Shown here piece after piece: positions 42,463-50,656 of a stretch of 64,000 nucleotides of DNA; the first letter of the stretch is position 1; each line of letters starts with the position of its first letter. Origin of the DNA: 3-1-20CM-4-69-9 sp963833655 (GTDB lineage Bacteria > Actinomycetota > Thermoleophilia > Gaiellales > Gaiellaceae). The notes under the pieces are model-generated. The model was not told where the DNA came from and did not search any database. It worked only from the letters and a program-made list of their open reading frames with translations. Position numbers and translations under genes: made by a program. The DNA lies in the NCBI GenBank assembly GCA_963833655.1, contig CAWHYL010000004.1:62001-126000 (forward strand), written 5' to 3'.

Positions 42463-43797
42463 GTGACCGACGTCCCCGAGACGCGCTACGCCAAGAGCGG
42501 CGGGCTCAACATCGCCTACCAGGTCGCGGGCGACGGTGCGCTCGATCTCGTCTACGTCCCCGGCTGGGTCTCGAACGTCGAGGGCAACTGGGAGCTGCCG
42601 GCCCACGAACGCTTCCTCCGCCGGCTCGCCCGCTTCTCGCGCGTGATCCTCTTCGACAAGCGCGGCACAGGCTTGTCCGACCCGCTGCCCGCCGCCGAGC
42701 TGCCGACGCTCGAGGAGCGGATCGACGACGTGCGTGCGGTGATGGATGCGGCGGCGTCCGAGCGCGCAGCTTTTCTCGGCTGGTCGGAAGGCGGTTTGCT
42801 GAGTGTCATGTTCTGTGCCTCGAACCCCCAACGGGCCGTCGCGCTCGCGACGTTCGGCATCTTCGCGAAGCGGATCTGGAGCCCGGACTATCCCTGGGCG
42901 CCGACGCCGGATGAGCGGAACCGAGAGATCGAGATCGTCGAGCGGGAGTGGGGCAACGAGATGGACCTGGAGGTGCTCGCGCCGAGCGCCGCCGGCGATC
43001 CGACCTTCAAGCGGCAGCTGCTGTCGTACCTCCGCCGGAGCGCCAGCCCGGCGACGGCCGCGGCGCTGCTGCGGATGAACTCGCAGCTCGACGTTCGCGG
43101 CGTCCTGCCCACGATCCACGTGCCGACGCTCGTGCTGCATCGGACGGGCGACCGGGAGTCGAACGTCGAGGAGGGCCGCTGGATCGCCGGACGCATCCCG
43201 ACTGCGAAATTCGTCGAGCTACCCGGTGATGACCACATCCCATGGGTCGGCGACCAGGAGCTCGTGCTCGACGAGATCGAGGAGTTCATGACGGGCGTAC
43301 GCCCGGCGCGCGAGGCAGACCGGGTGCTGGCGACCGTCCTCTTCACGGACATCGTCGACTCGACGGCCCATGCGGCCACGCTCGGCGATCGCGCGTGGCG
43401 CGATGTGCTGGAACGGCATCATGCCGACGTCAGGACGGAGCTCGAGCGCTGGCGCGGCCGCGAGGTCGACAGCGCCGGCGACGGCTTCTTCGCGACCTTC
43501 GACGGACCGGCCCGCGCGATCCACTGTGCGCTCGCCGTCGCCGATCGGGCACGCGGGCTCGGCCTCGCCGTGCGCGCCGGCGTGCATACCGGCGAATGCG
43601 AGCTCCTCGGCGACAAGGTGGCTGGGATCGCCGTGCACACCGGCGCGCGCGTCGCCGCGCTCGCGCGTGCGGGCGAGGTGCTCGTCTCGCAGACGGTGAA
43701 GGATCTCGTGGCCGGCTCTGGGCTCGAGTTCGACGACCGCGGCGAGCACGAGTTGAAGGGCCTACCCGGCCGCTGGCGCGTGTACGCCCCCCTCTAG
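42463..43797 (+). CDS. Alpha/beta-hydrolase fused to a class III nucleotide cyclase
   Basis: 444 residues from GTG. Residues about 1-275 are an alpha/beta hydrolase (VYVPGWVSNVEGNW, nucleophile LGWSEGGLLS, late His in GDDHIPW). Residues about 285-444 are a class III cyclase domain: LFTDIVDSTAHAATLGDRAW with the metal Asp, REVDSAGDGFFATFDGP with the second Asp, and AGVHTGECELLGDKVAG for the transition-state region. It may make cAMP or cGMP in response to a ligand bound by the hydrolase domain. This fusion is known in actinobacteria. Confidence 0.88.
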   Translation: MTDVPETRYAKSGGLNIAYQVAGDGALDLVYVPGWVSNVEGNWELPAHERFLRRLARFSRVILFDKRGTGLSDPLPAAELPTLEERIDDVRAVMDAAASERAAFLGWSEGGLLSVMFCASNPQRAVALATFGIFAKRIWSPDYPWAPTPDERNREIEIVEREWGNEMDLEVLAPSAAGDPTFKRQLLSYLRRSASPATAAALLRMNSQLDVRGVLPTIHVPTLVLHRTGDRESNVEEGRWIAGRIPTAKFVELPGDDHIPWVGDQELVLDEIEEFMTGVRPAREADRVLATVLFTDIVDSTAHAATLGDRAWRDVLERHHADVRTELERWRGREVDSAGDGFFATFDGPARAIHCALAVADRARGLGLAVRAGVHTGECELLGDKVAGIAVHTGARVAALARAGEVLVSQTVKDLVAGSGLEFDDRGEHELKGLPGRWRVYAPL

Positions 43798-45251
43798 CCG
43801 AACCGTTCGACGAGAAGGCCGTGGCGAAGGCCGCGGTCACTGACGGTGAGAGCCTCGGCGTCGAGCTTCCCGAGCACAGTGCGGACGATGCAGGCGCCGG
43901 CCAGGATGACGTCGGCGCGCCCGGGCTGGAGCCCGACGATCCGGCGCCGTTCTTCGCCGCCGCTCCGTCCGTACAGCTCGACCTGGCGATCGACCTCGGT
44001 GCGGTCGAGGACCGTGCCGTGGACGACGTCCGCGTCGTAGGTCGCGAGCTCGTGCTTGACGGCCGCCATATTCGTCAGGGCGCCCCCCATTCCCACGAGA
44101 GCATCGGGCGGGGGCCGGTCCGAGAGCGCCGAGAGGTCGGCGCCGATCGCGGCGAGCGCTTCCTGCAGCACGTCGTCGCCGACCGCGTCGGCCAGCCCGT
44201 AGCGCTCGGTGTAGCGAACGGCGCCGACCGGGACGCTGAACTGCTCGTGCACGTGCCCGTCGCGGCCGAAGGTGAACTGCGAGCTGCCGCCGCCCGTGTC
44301 GAACACCGTCCGCGAGCCGCGCGCGAGCGGCAGCGCCGCCGTCGCGGCGACGTAGGCCAGGCGAGCTTCCTCGTCGCCCGACACGATCTCGACGTCGACG
44401 CCGCACCGTGCTCGCACGCCGTCGACGAAGTCGGCCGCGTTCGGCGCCATCCGTAGTCCGGCCGTTCCGACGGCGGCGACGGTTAGCGCGCCCGCAGCTC
44501 GCGCCTCGGCGACCATGCCCGCGACGGCGTCCGCGGTTCGCTCGATCGCTTCCGCCAGCAGACGTCCGTCATCGCCGCGCTCCTTGCCGAGGCGCGTCAC
44601 CTCGGCCCGGTCGACGACGGCGTGCCACGTGCCGTCCAAGGCCCGCTCGGCGATGTGGAACTTCACCGAGTTCGTGCCGATGTCGACGACCGCGTAGCGG
44701 CCCGCGCCGAAGCCGACGAGCGCCTTCAGCCCGCGCGGGTAGTTCGTGTTCATGTGATTCTCGAGGCCGAGCTCGCGGACGGCCGCGCTCACGTTCTCCG
44801 GGTTCTCCGATTCGACCGCGGCCGTTCGCGTCGATCCGTGCTCGGTCGTCACTTCCGTCAGCTCGGCCGAGCAGCCCCCGATCGTGTAGCGCACGCGGTG
44901 CTTGTGGACCGGAACGGCGACGAGGTCGAGCCTTCCGCCGACGAAGTCGTCCAGGTCGTAGTCGTCGCGGTCGAGCTGCGGGACCGGCACGCGCAGGCCT
45001 CGGAGGATCGAACGCGCCTGCTCCGCCGACAGCGGGAACTCGGCCTTCATCCGGGGTGCCCATTGCTCGAGGCCGTCGTCGTTCACCTGCTCGAGCCGTT
45101 TGACGTCCATCAGACCGTCACGGACCTTCACCGTGTCGCCGTTGGCGACCGACAGGAGGTAGACCTCGTCGCTCTGCTGCACGCGGTCCGGCGAGCGCCC
45201 GCCGAAGACGTCGTCGCCGATGCCGAAGGCGCGCCATTCCCAGCGGTTCAC
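43794..45251 (-). CDS. CYTH-like domain fused to Ppx/GppA phosphatase
   Basis: 485 residues from a GTG overlapping the upstream stop (GTGA). The N-terminal part (about 1-175) looks like a CYTH tunnel domain: GDTVKVRDGLMDVKRL, VRYTIGGCSAELTEV and a late AAVESENPENVSAAV. The C-terminal part (about 190-485) is an exopolyphosphatase/GppA fold: YAVVDIGTNSVKFHIAE, GTAGLRMAPNAADF, IVSGDEEARLAY, FDTGGGSSQFTFG and MGGALTN. CYTH domains hydrolyse triphosphates, and Ppx/GppA enzymes cut polyphosphate or pppGpp. Two genes upstream is PPK2. The ORF also runs far upstream in frame, but only the part after GTG 45251 has this fold. Confidence 0.82.
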   Translation of the reverse strand: MNRWEWRAFGIGDDVFGGRSPDRVQQSDEVYLLSVANGDTVKVRDGLMDVKRLEQVNDDGLEQWAPRMKAEFPLSAEQARSILRGLRVPVPQLDRDDYDLDDFVGGRLDLVAVPVHKHRVRYTIGGCSAELTEVTTEHGSTRTAAVESENPENVSAAVRELGLENHMNTNYPRGLKALVGFGAGRYAVVDIGTNSVKFHIAERALDGTWHAVVDRAEVTRLGKERGDDGRLLAEAIERTADAVAGMVAEARAAGALTVAAVGTAGLRMAPNAADFVDGVRARCGVDVEIVSGDEEARLAYVAATAALPLARGSRTVFDTGGGSSQFTFGRDGHVHEQFSVPVGAVRYTERYGLADAVGDDVLQEALAAIGADLSALSDRPPPDALVGMGGALTNMAAVKHELATYDADVVHGTVLDRTEVDRQVELYGRSGGEERRRIVGLQPGRADVILAGACIVRTVLGKLDAEALTVSDRGLRHGLLVERFG

Positions 45252-46468
45252 GGGTTCGCCCCGAACAGCCGCTGCTCCGACCTCAGGTGCGACGCCCACT
45301 CGATCCGCGACGCGCCGGCGAAGCGCATGTACGCGCGCAGGGCCTCGGCGAGCGCGTCCCTGAACCCTTTCGCGCGGGCGGGCGCGAAATTCTCCTCCCA
45401 CCACACGTCCAGAACCTGCACGCGTCCGTTGTCGCGGTCGATTCTCGGCTCGAAGCGCCCGACGATCCGGTCGCGGAACACGACCGGCAGCACGTACCAC
45501 CCCCAACGCCGCTTCTCCGGCGGCACGAAGAGCTCCCACACGTAGTCGAAGTCGAAGAGCGCCCCCAGCAGCTTGCGGTCCCAGACCACCGGGTCGAACG
45601 GTGACAGAAACGCGACGGACGGCGGCGGCTCGGGCGGGTCGGCGAGCAGCTCCGTCTCCGCTTTCACGACGAAACGCTTGCCGCGCAGGCCGTGCACGGC
45701 GACCGGGACGAGGTCGCCGCGCTCGACGAGCTCCTCGCGGAGCGCATTCCGGCCCGGGAGCTCCGGCCAGCGGGGATCCGGCTTCGCAGCGCCGAGCCCG
45801 CTGAAGACATCGGCGGCGCCGCCGGCGCCGAGCAAGCCGTGCGCGCGGTAGCGCGACAGCATCTTGTGGCTCATCTGCTCGTGCAGCGGAACGTTCTGCG
45901 CGAGGACCCCCACCGGCAGCAGCCGCTCGATCAGGTCGTAGAAGCGGCGGTTTCCGTCGCGCCGGGCAAGACCGAGGACGCCCGTGACCGCGTACGCCTC
46001 GAGCACGGCGCGCACGGTGTTCGTGGGCATGCCGAACCAGTCCTTCGTCGGTCCCCGCTCGCGCTCGAAGTCGGACGACGACAGCGGCCCTTCGGCGCGG
46101 ATGCGGTCGAGCACCCGCTTGGCGACGTCCGCGTTCTCCTCGAGCAGAAGCTCGGGGCGGCGGCCGGAGCGCCCGCGAAACCAGGGAAACTCGCTCGTCG
46201 GGACGAGCGAGAGCCCCTTGTTGTACGCCTCGAAGATCTGCCGGCGCTCGTAGAGCTGATCGCACCAGGCGGGGTGGTAGCCCGTGATGCGAGCGTGCAG
46301 GACGAGGTCGTGGCTGCGGCCGGCGACCGGGATCGGGTCGTACTGAATCGACCCGAAGCGGTCGAGAAAGTCGAGCACGGCCTTTCGGCCACCGGCGAGC
46401 GACCGTGCCGGAGCCAGGAGGTGACGCGCGACGAAGAAGCGGCGCGCTTGCTCGTCAGTCGATTTCAA
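45248..46468 (-). CDS. YcaQ/AlkX-type DNA glycosylase (HTH_42 family)
   Basis: 406 residues. The fold is a winged-helix DNA-binding protein of the HTH_42 family. The catalytic motif Gln-x-Asp occurs in SIQYDPI (Gln42, Asp44), as in the AlkX/YcaQ branch, in contrast to AlkZ's QxQ. Members excise alkylated bases or unhook interstrand cross-links. It overlaps PPK2 by 14 bases, so it is cotranscribed with a polyphosphate-related gene pair, an association with no obvious explanation. Confidence 0.85.
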   Translation of the reverse strand: MKSTDEQARRFFVARHLLAPARSLAGGRKAVLDFLDRFGSIQYDPIPVAGRSHDLVLHARITGYHPAWCDQLYERRQIFEAYNKGLSLVPTSEFPWFRGRSGRRPELLLEENADVAKRVLDRIRAEGPLSSSDFERERGPTKDWFGMPTNTVRAVLEAYAVTGVLGLARRDGNRRFYDLIERLLPVGVLAQNVPLHEQMSHKMLSRYRAHGLLGAGGAADVFSGLGAAKPDPRWPELPGRNALREELVERGDLVPVAVHGLRGKRFVVKAETELLADPPEPPPSVAFLSPFDPVVWDRKLLGALFDFDYVWELFVPPEKRRWGWYVLPVVFRDRIVGRFEPRIDRDNGRVQVLDVWWEENFAPARAKGFRDALAEALRAYMRFAGASRIEWASHLRSEQRLFGANP

Positions 46469-47258
46469 CGTCGGCGAGCGAGGTATCGGCCTTCGGCAGC
46501 TGAGGGTCCATGCGCCGGAGCGTGTCGACGACGATCCGCGCGACGAGCAGGTTGCGTACCCAGTTGTGGTCGGCGGGCACGACGTACCACGGCGCCCACT
46601 TCGTCGATGTCTCGCCGATGACGTCCTCGTACGCCTCGATGAAGTCGTCCCATCTCGCCCGGTCGTCGAGATCCGAGCGGCGGAATTTCCAGCCTTTCTC
46701 GGGATTGACCAGCCTATCCTGCAAGCGCTCGCGTTGCTCGTCTCTCGACACGTTGAGAAAGACCTTGACGAGCGTTGTGCCTTCGTCCGAGAGCATCCGC
46801 TCGAACTCGCGGATGTGGCGCGCGCGCGGTCCCCAGACGGACTTCGGCGCCAGCCGGTGGACGCGCACCGCGACGACGTCCTCGTAGTGCGAGCGGTTGA
46901 AGATGCCGATCTCGCCGCGGAGCGGTGTGACCTGGTGGACGCGCCAGAGGTAGTCGTGTGCGAGCTCCGTCGCGCTCGGCTGCTTGAACGAGACGATGCG
47001 GCAGCCCTGCGGGTTGACGCCGGTGAGAACGCTGCGAATCGTGCCGTCTTTCCCCGATGCGTCGAGGCCCTGCAGGATCAGCAGCACGCTCCGGCTCGCC
47101 TCGGCGTACAGCCGGTTGTGCAGGAGCGCGAGCTCGTCGACGAGCTTGGCGAGCTCCTTACGCGCGTCGGCTTTCCCGGAGAGCCCGGCATGCTCGCCGG
47201 GGCCGCGGGACCGCAGCTCGGCTCCCGACCCCGGCTTGACTCGTAGCCCCTGCGGCAC
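46455..47258 (-). CDS. ppk2: Polyphosphate kinase 2 family (PPK2)
   Basis: 267 residues from GTG. Walker A GLDASGKDGT (about 64-73), the lid and acidic region FNRSHYEDVVAVRV with the second Asp, and later LVNPEKGWKFRRSDLDDRARWDDF. PPK2 moves phosphate between polyphosphate and nucleoside mono- or diphosphates, in the direction of ATP/GTP formation for many members. A basic N-terminal extension (about 40 residues) precedes the core. It is the first gene of a three-gene operon with YcaQ and CYTH-Ppx/GppA. Confidence 0.92.
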   Translation of the reverse strand: MPQGLRVKPGSGAELRSRGPGEHAGLSGKADARKELAKLVDELALLHNRLYAEASRSVLLILQGLDASGKDGTIRSVLTGVNPQGCRIVSFKQPSATELAHDYLWRVHQVTPLRGEIGIFNRSHYEDVVAVRVHRLAPKSVWGPRARHIREFERMLSDEGTTLVKVFLNVSRDEQRERLQDRLVNPEKGWKFRRSDLDDRARWDDFIEAYEDVIGETSTKWAPWYVVPADHNWVRNLLVARIVVDTLRRMDPQLPKADTSLADVEID

Positions 47259-47280
47259 GCGCCGACACTATCGTGCAGCC

Positions 47281-47637
47281 GTGGACCGAATTGAGCTCCT
47301 CGAGGATCGACTCGTCATCCGAAACCGCGGCCTGCACCGGCTCCTGACGATCGTCGGCGATGTCACGATCCGCCTCGAGGCGATCGCCTCCGTCGCGGTC
47401 GGCATCGATGCCGTGCCGCCGTGGTACGCCTGGCGCCTCGGCTACAGCCCGGGGATCGGCTCGCACCGCGCCGGCATCTTCTGGTGGCGCGGCCAGAAGT
47501 GGTTCATGGACGTTCGCGATCCGGCGGGCAGCCTCGTCCTGTACTTGAAGCCGGGCGCCGGCTACGACGCGGTCGCCGTCACCCTGGACGACGCGGAGCT
47601 GGTGGCGGGCGAACTACGCCGCGCGCTCGAGCCCTAG
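47281..47637 (+). CDS. Small protein of unknown function, PH-like
   Basis: 118 residues from GTG 47281. A beta-rich protein with Trp-rich loops (PPWYAWRLGYSPG and GIFWWRGQKWFMDV) and a hydrophobic core; it resembles bacterial PH-like or DUF domains with a membrane-binding face, but I cannot name it. It starts 22 bases from the PPK2 start, divergently. The end overlaps the next minus-strand gene by 24 bases. Confidence 0.6.
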   Translation: MDRIELLEDRLVIRNRGLHRLLTIVGDVTIRLEAIASVAVGIDAVPPWYAWRLGYSPGIGSHRAGIFWWRGQKWFMDVRDPAGSLVLYLKPGAGYDAVAVTLDDAELVAGELRRALEP

Positions 47638-47901
47638 GCCGGACTCGAGCACGTAGGCCCGCCCGTCCAGGTGGAAGCGCAGGAGCGGCACCGTTGAATC
47701 GAGCGCCCAGAGCTTGACCGCGCGCAACAGGACGGCGAGGTCGTCGTCCGTCGGTCGCAGCTCCGCGGCGACGAGCACGACGTCGCTGCAGTCGTACGAA
47801 TCAACGTGCCAGCGGAGCCGCAGTCGCTCGCAGAGGCTCTCACCCTGGGGTATGGAAGAGACCTCGAACACGAGGGTCTCGTTGAGCTCGCCCGCCGGCA
47901 T
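47614..47901 (-). CDS. Small protein of unknown function
   Basis: About 95 residues from ATG 47901, an uncertain start; a longer version begins at ATG 47952 inside a palindrome. It has alternating hydrophobic and acidic stretches (TLVFEVSSIPQGESL, VVLVAAELRPTDDDLAVLL) and no clear domain. Antisense overlap with the preceding gene is 24 bases. Confidence 0.5.
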   Translation of the reverse strand: MPAGELNETLVFEVSSIPQGESLCERLRLRWHVDSYDCSDVVLVAAELRPTDDDLAVLLRAVKLWALDSTVPLLRFHLDGRAYVLESGLGLERAA

Positions 47902-47934
47902 GCAGACAGCATCGCGGGCGCGCGACGCGTGTGC

Positions 47935-47952
47935 ATGACGCACTTGCGTCAT
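47935..47952. promoter_or_regulatory. Palindromic candidate operator
   Basis: ATGACGCA-CT-TGCGTCAT, an 8+8 bp inverted repeat with a 2-base centre. It lies in the 188-base gap between the minus-strand gene ending at 47614 (start 47901) and the plus-strand HU gene at 48090. A regulator site is possible; no regulator gene adjacent is known to bind it. Confidence 0.35.
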
Positions 47953-48089
47953 TCGCCGAGAGCGACGCAGTCAACGCATCACGCGCGCGCGTGTAACTAG
48001 ACGCGGCGCTGGTCCGCGGATGGACCTCCGCACGCCGTCGGCTCTTCGGTTTCAATGCCACGCGAATCGAATCCGACCGAAGGAGCTCC

Positions 48090-48419
48090 ATGCCGCTTAC
48101 CCAGAGTCAGCTCGTCGGCGAGGTCGCCGACCGCGCCGGTTTGTCCAAGTCCGAAGCGAAAGCCGTGCTCGACGCGCTCGAGGAGGTCGTCCTCGACCAG
48201 CTCGCCGACGCCGAGAAGGTGAAGATCGGCGGTGTCGTCCAGTTGACCGTCCGCGTCAAGGAGGCGACGAAGGCCCGCAAGGGACGGAACCCGGCGACGG
48301 GTGAGGAGATCACCGTCGGCCCGAAGCCCGCGTCGGTGACCGTCAAGGCGCGGCCGCTGGCGAAGGCCAAGGCCGCGGTTCCGTCGGTGGCGTCAGCTCG
48401 CCGCCGGCTTGCCGCGTAG
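48090..48419 (+). CDS. hup: HU-family DNA-binding protein
   Basis: 109 residues. HU fold with SQLVGEVADRAGLSKSEAKAV at the N-terminus and the DNA-binding arm RVKEATKARKGRNPATGEEI. A basic Ala/Lys/Arg-rich C-terminal tail (residues 88-109) is a milder version of the long tail of mycobacterial HU. It compacts the nucleoid. CGAAGGAGCTCC gives a strong ribosome site. A stable hairpin follows. Confidence 0.93.
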   Translation: MPLTQSQLVGEVADRAGLSKSEAKAVLDALEEVVLDQLADAEKVKIGGVVQLTVRVKEATKARKGRNPATGEEITVGPKPASVTVKARPLAKAKAAVPSVASARRRLAA

Positions 48420-48431
48420 GACGTCGTCGAG

Positions 48432-48454
48432 GCGGGGGAGCGACGCTCCCCCGC
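48432..48454 (+). terminator. 10-bp GC hairpin after the HU gene
   Basis: GCGGGGGAGC (48432-48441) and GCTCCCCCGC (48445-48454) with loop GAC, 12 bases after the HU stop. No T-run. Same triloop and five-G design as the hairpin after the trypsin-like gene. Confidence 0.7.
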
Positions 48455-48494
48455 GCTTCGACGCCACGGCGCGCGTACGGGAGGCGAGGGGCGG

Positions 48495-49151
48495 CTGATC
48501 GCCTGGGCGACGGTCGATCCGGCGACGGGCGCCGTGGAGGACGAGGACGGCTCGCGCGTCTTTGCCGCGGCATCGACGATCAAGCTGTTCGTGTACTCCG
48601 CCTACCGCCGCTCGTCGCTCGATCCGGCAGAGCTCGTCCCCGTCGGACGCGTCGGCGGCTCGGGTGTCGCGGAGTACCTCCGCACGCCGCTCGCGCTCGC
48701 CGACCATGCGTTCCTGATGCTCGCCGTCAGCGACAACGCGAGCACGAACGTCCTGCTCGACCGACTCGGGTTCGACGCCGTCGCGACCGAGCTCGAGCGG
48801 CTCGGCCTCCGCGACACGCGCGTCCGGCGACAGATGATGTCGAGCGGGCCGGAGAACGAGACGACGCCTATCGAGCTCGCGCAAGGCCTGGCGCGACTCC
48901 TCGACGAGCCGTTCGCCGGCGACCTCCTGGCGCCGCTGCGTGTCGCTGCGGACGCGGATTCGTTCCTCCCGTACCTGCTGCCCGGCGTGACGGTCGCCTC
49001 GAAATACGGCGAGCTCGACACGGTGCGGCACGAGGTTGCGCTGCTCGAGCAGGACGGCCGCAGGCTCGTCACCGCCGTGTGCTCCGCACCTCCGGCGCGA
49101 CCGGACGAGCTCGCCGAGGTGGCCGCTCGGCGCTGGGCGCGCCCTATCTGA
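48495..49151 (+). CDS. Class A beta-lactamase-like serine hydrolase
   Basis: From the first standard start (GTG 48534) 205 residues; the frame upstream (LIAWATVDPATGA) supplies the expected first beta-strand, so CTG 48495 is the more likely start, with GGAGG about 12 bases before it. Motifs: SxxK in AASTIKLF (serine nucleophile), SDN in LAVSDNAST, and KxG in SKYGEL. No signal peptide is seen, unlike secreted beta-lactamases, so it may be a cytosolic esterase or peptidase. It follows the HU terminator by about 40 bases and is separate from it. Confidence 0.75.
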   Translation: MIAWATVDPATGAVEDEDGSRVFAAASTIKLFVYSAYRRSSLDPAELVPVGRVGGSGVAEYLRTPLALADHAFLMLAVSDNASTNVLLDRLGFDAVATELERLGLRDTRVRRQMMSSGPENETTPIELAQGLARLLDEPFAGDLLAPLRVAADADSFLPYLLPGVTVASKYGELDTVRHEVALLEQDGRRLVTAVCSAPPARPDELAEVAARRWARPI

Positions 49152-49893
49152 GCCGGACGGTCTTCGCGGCCGTCGCGTCGTTCCCGACCGGGTCGGTGGC
49201 TGCAACCTTGATCTCGAGCGAGCGCGTCGACTTCGCCGGCCGGATCCTGGCGGCCGCGGCAAGGGATCCGTTCGCGGTCTGGCCGACGCGGTAGACGAGC
49301 GCGTTCAGCGGCTTTCTGGGATCGACCACCTGCAGCACGTACGAGACGGCGGCGTCGCCTGGAAACGTCGCCACGACCCCGAGGTTGTACGCGCCCTTCG
49401 GTCGCTTGAGCTTGCGGATCGTCACCTTCGTCATGACGATCGCCGGCGGGACTGTGTCGAAATCGGCGACGCCTTGCCAGGTGCTGCGAAACGTGATCGT
49501 CGTCGGATCGTCGGACCGACCGGCGAGCCGGGTGCTCGAGAAGGTTCCTCTGCCGCGGAGCGTCGCGAACGGGCCGGTGCCGGACACGATCTGCCACAGA
49601 CCGTTGCCACCGTGCTCGGCGGGGAGCGGCGACACCGTCGCCGCGAATTCACTGCCGTCGGGACAGATGAAACGGCGGAGCGCGGTGTCTGTCGTCGCGT
49701 CGACGCTGACGTCGGCCGCGGTGCCCGCTTCGCACTGTGCGAGAGACGACGTGAAGCTGCCCTCGTGCGTCAAGGATGGGTTGTGGTGACCGTCGAAGAC
49801 GAGGTGGAACGCGGACGGCGGAGTACTCGCGCCGGCGCCCGTGCCGAGGCCCAGCAGCAGCGCGGACGAGAGAACGAGACGCCCCGTTCGCAT
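49144..49893 (-). CDS. Secreted protein of unknown function
   Basis: About 249 residues from ATG 49893, giving a signal peptide (MRTGRLVLSSALLLGLGTGAGA); the longer start at 49929 is possible. The mature part is beta-rich and Ser/Thr-rich, with two Cys residues (SLAQCEAG, RFICPDG) that may pair, and a C-terminal Ig-like stretch (KVTIRKLKRPKG). No named family is recognised. It overlaps the serine hydrolase end by 8 bases. Confidence 0.65.
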   Translation of the reverse strand: MRTGRLVLSSALLLGLGTGAGASTPPSAFHLVFDGHHNPSLTHEGSFTSSLAQCEAGTAADVSVDATTDTALRRFICPDGSEFAATVSPLPAEHGGNGLWQIVSGTGPFATLRGRGTFSSTRLAGRSDDPTTITFRSTWQGVADFDTVPPAIVMTKVTIRKLKRPKGAYNLGVVATFPGDAAVSYVLQVVDPRKPLNALVYRVGQTANGSLAAAARIRPAKSTRSLEIKVAATDPVGNDATAAKTVRLR

Positions 49894-49954
49894 GCGGTCA
49901 TGATTCGCCGTCGCCACGTTCGACGCCATACGACGTTCGTCGTAGGGTTCGACC

Positions 49955-50656
49955 GTGGCAACTCTGTCTCCCTCGGACTATCGAAGGGCCCTCGACGTCG
50001 TCTTCACGGCGGGCGAGGTCACGGGCCCCGTCGCGTTTCCCCAGCCCGTGCTCGAGGCACTCCGGGAGCTCGTGCCGTGCGAAGTCGTCACCTTCCACGA
50101 GCACAGTGACAGCCGCAACCGCGTGCTCGTGCATCTCGGGGAGCCTGCGGCCCCCGTCACGTCCGAGATTCGCGCCGCCCATCGCCGGCACAAACGGCAG
50201 GATCCATTCCGTCCCGCCGCCGGCGCGCGCACGACGTCGGACGTCGTCGACCTCCGCAAGTATCGGCTGACGAGCCTGTACCAGTGCGTCGACCGGCCGC
50301 TGGGGATCATGCACATGTTGCAGCTCTACCTCGACCCGGACGTCAGCGACGCCCGACTCGAGTTCGACCGTGCAGATTGCGACTTCAGCGAGCGCGACCG
50401 CGGCGTCCTCAACGTGCTCCTACCGCACCTTCGGCAGTTCGCCCGCCGTGCGCGGCCGCCGGCCCGGCTCGGCCGCCTGAGCCCTCGCGAGCGCTGCGTG
50501 CTCGAGCACGTGGCCGACGGCCGCACGAACGCCGAGATTGCGTGGGTCCTCTGCATCTCGCCGGAGACAGTCCGCAAGCATCTCGAGAACGCGTACGCGA
50601 AGCTCGGCGTGCACAACCGCACGGCCGCCGTCGTTGCTGCGTTCCGCCCGCGTTAG
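49955..50656 (+). CDS. LuxR-type transcription regulator
   Basis: 233 residues. An N-terminal ligand-type domain without a clear family (about 1-160) is followed by a C-terminal LuxR HTH (LSPRERCVLEHVADGRTNAEIAWVLCISPETVRKHLENAYAKLGVHNRTAA, about 172-225). No response-regulator Asp site is seen at the N-terminus. It may bind a small signal. Divergent from the preceding secreted gene. Confidence 0.85.
   Translation: MATLSPSDYRRALDVVFTAGEVTGPVAFPQPVLEALRELVPCEVVTFHEHSDSRNRVLVHLGEPAAPVTSEIRAAHRRHKRQDPFRPAAGARTTSDVVDLRKYRLTSLYQCVDRPLGIMHMLQLYLDPDVSDARLEFDRADCDFSERDRGVLNVLLPHLRQFARRARPPARLGRLSPRERCVLEHVADGRTNAEIAWVLCISPETVRKHLENAYAKLGVHNRTAAVVAAFRPR

Noticed and set aside
45252..46265. In-frame extension of the CYTH-Ppx/GppA frame to 823 codons
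   Set aside because: The extension overlaps the YcaQ-type gene in another frame and is Arg/Ala-rich; the GTGA junction at 45251 is a normal coupled start.
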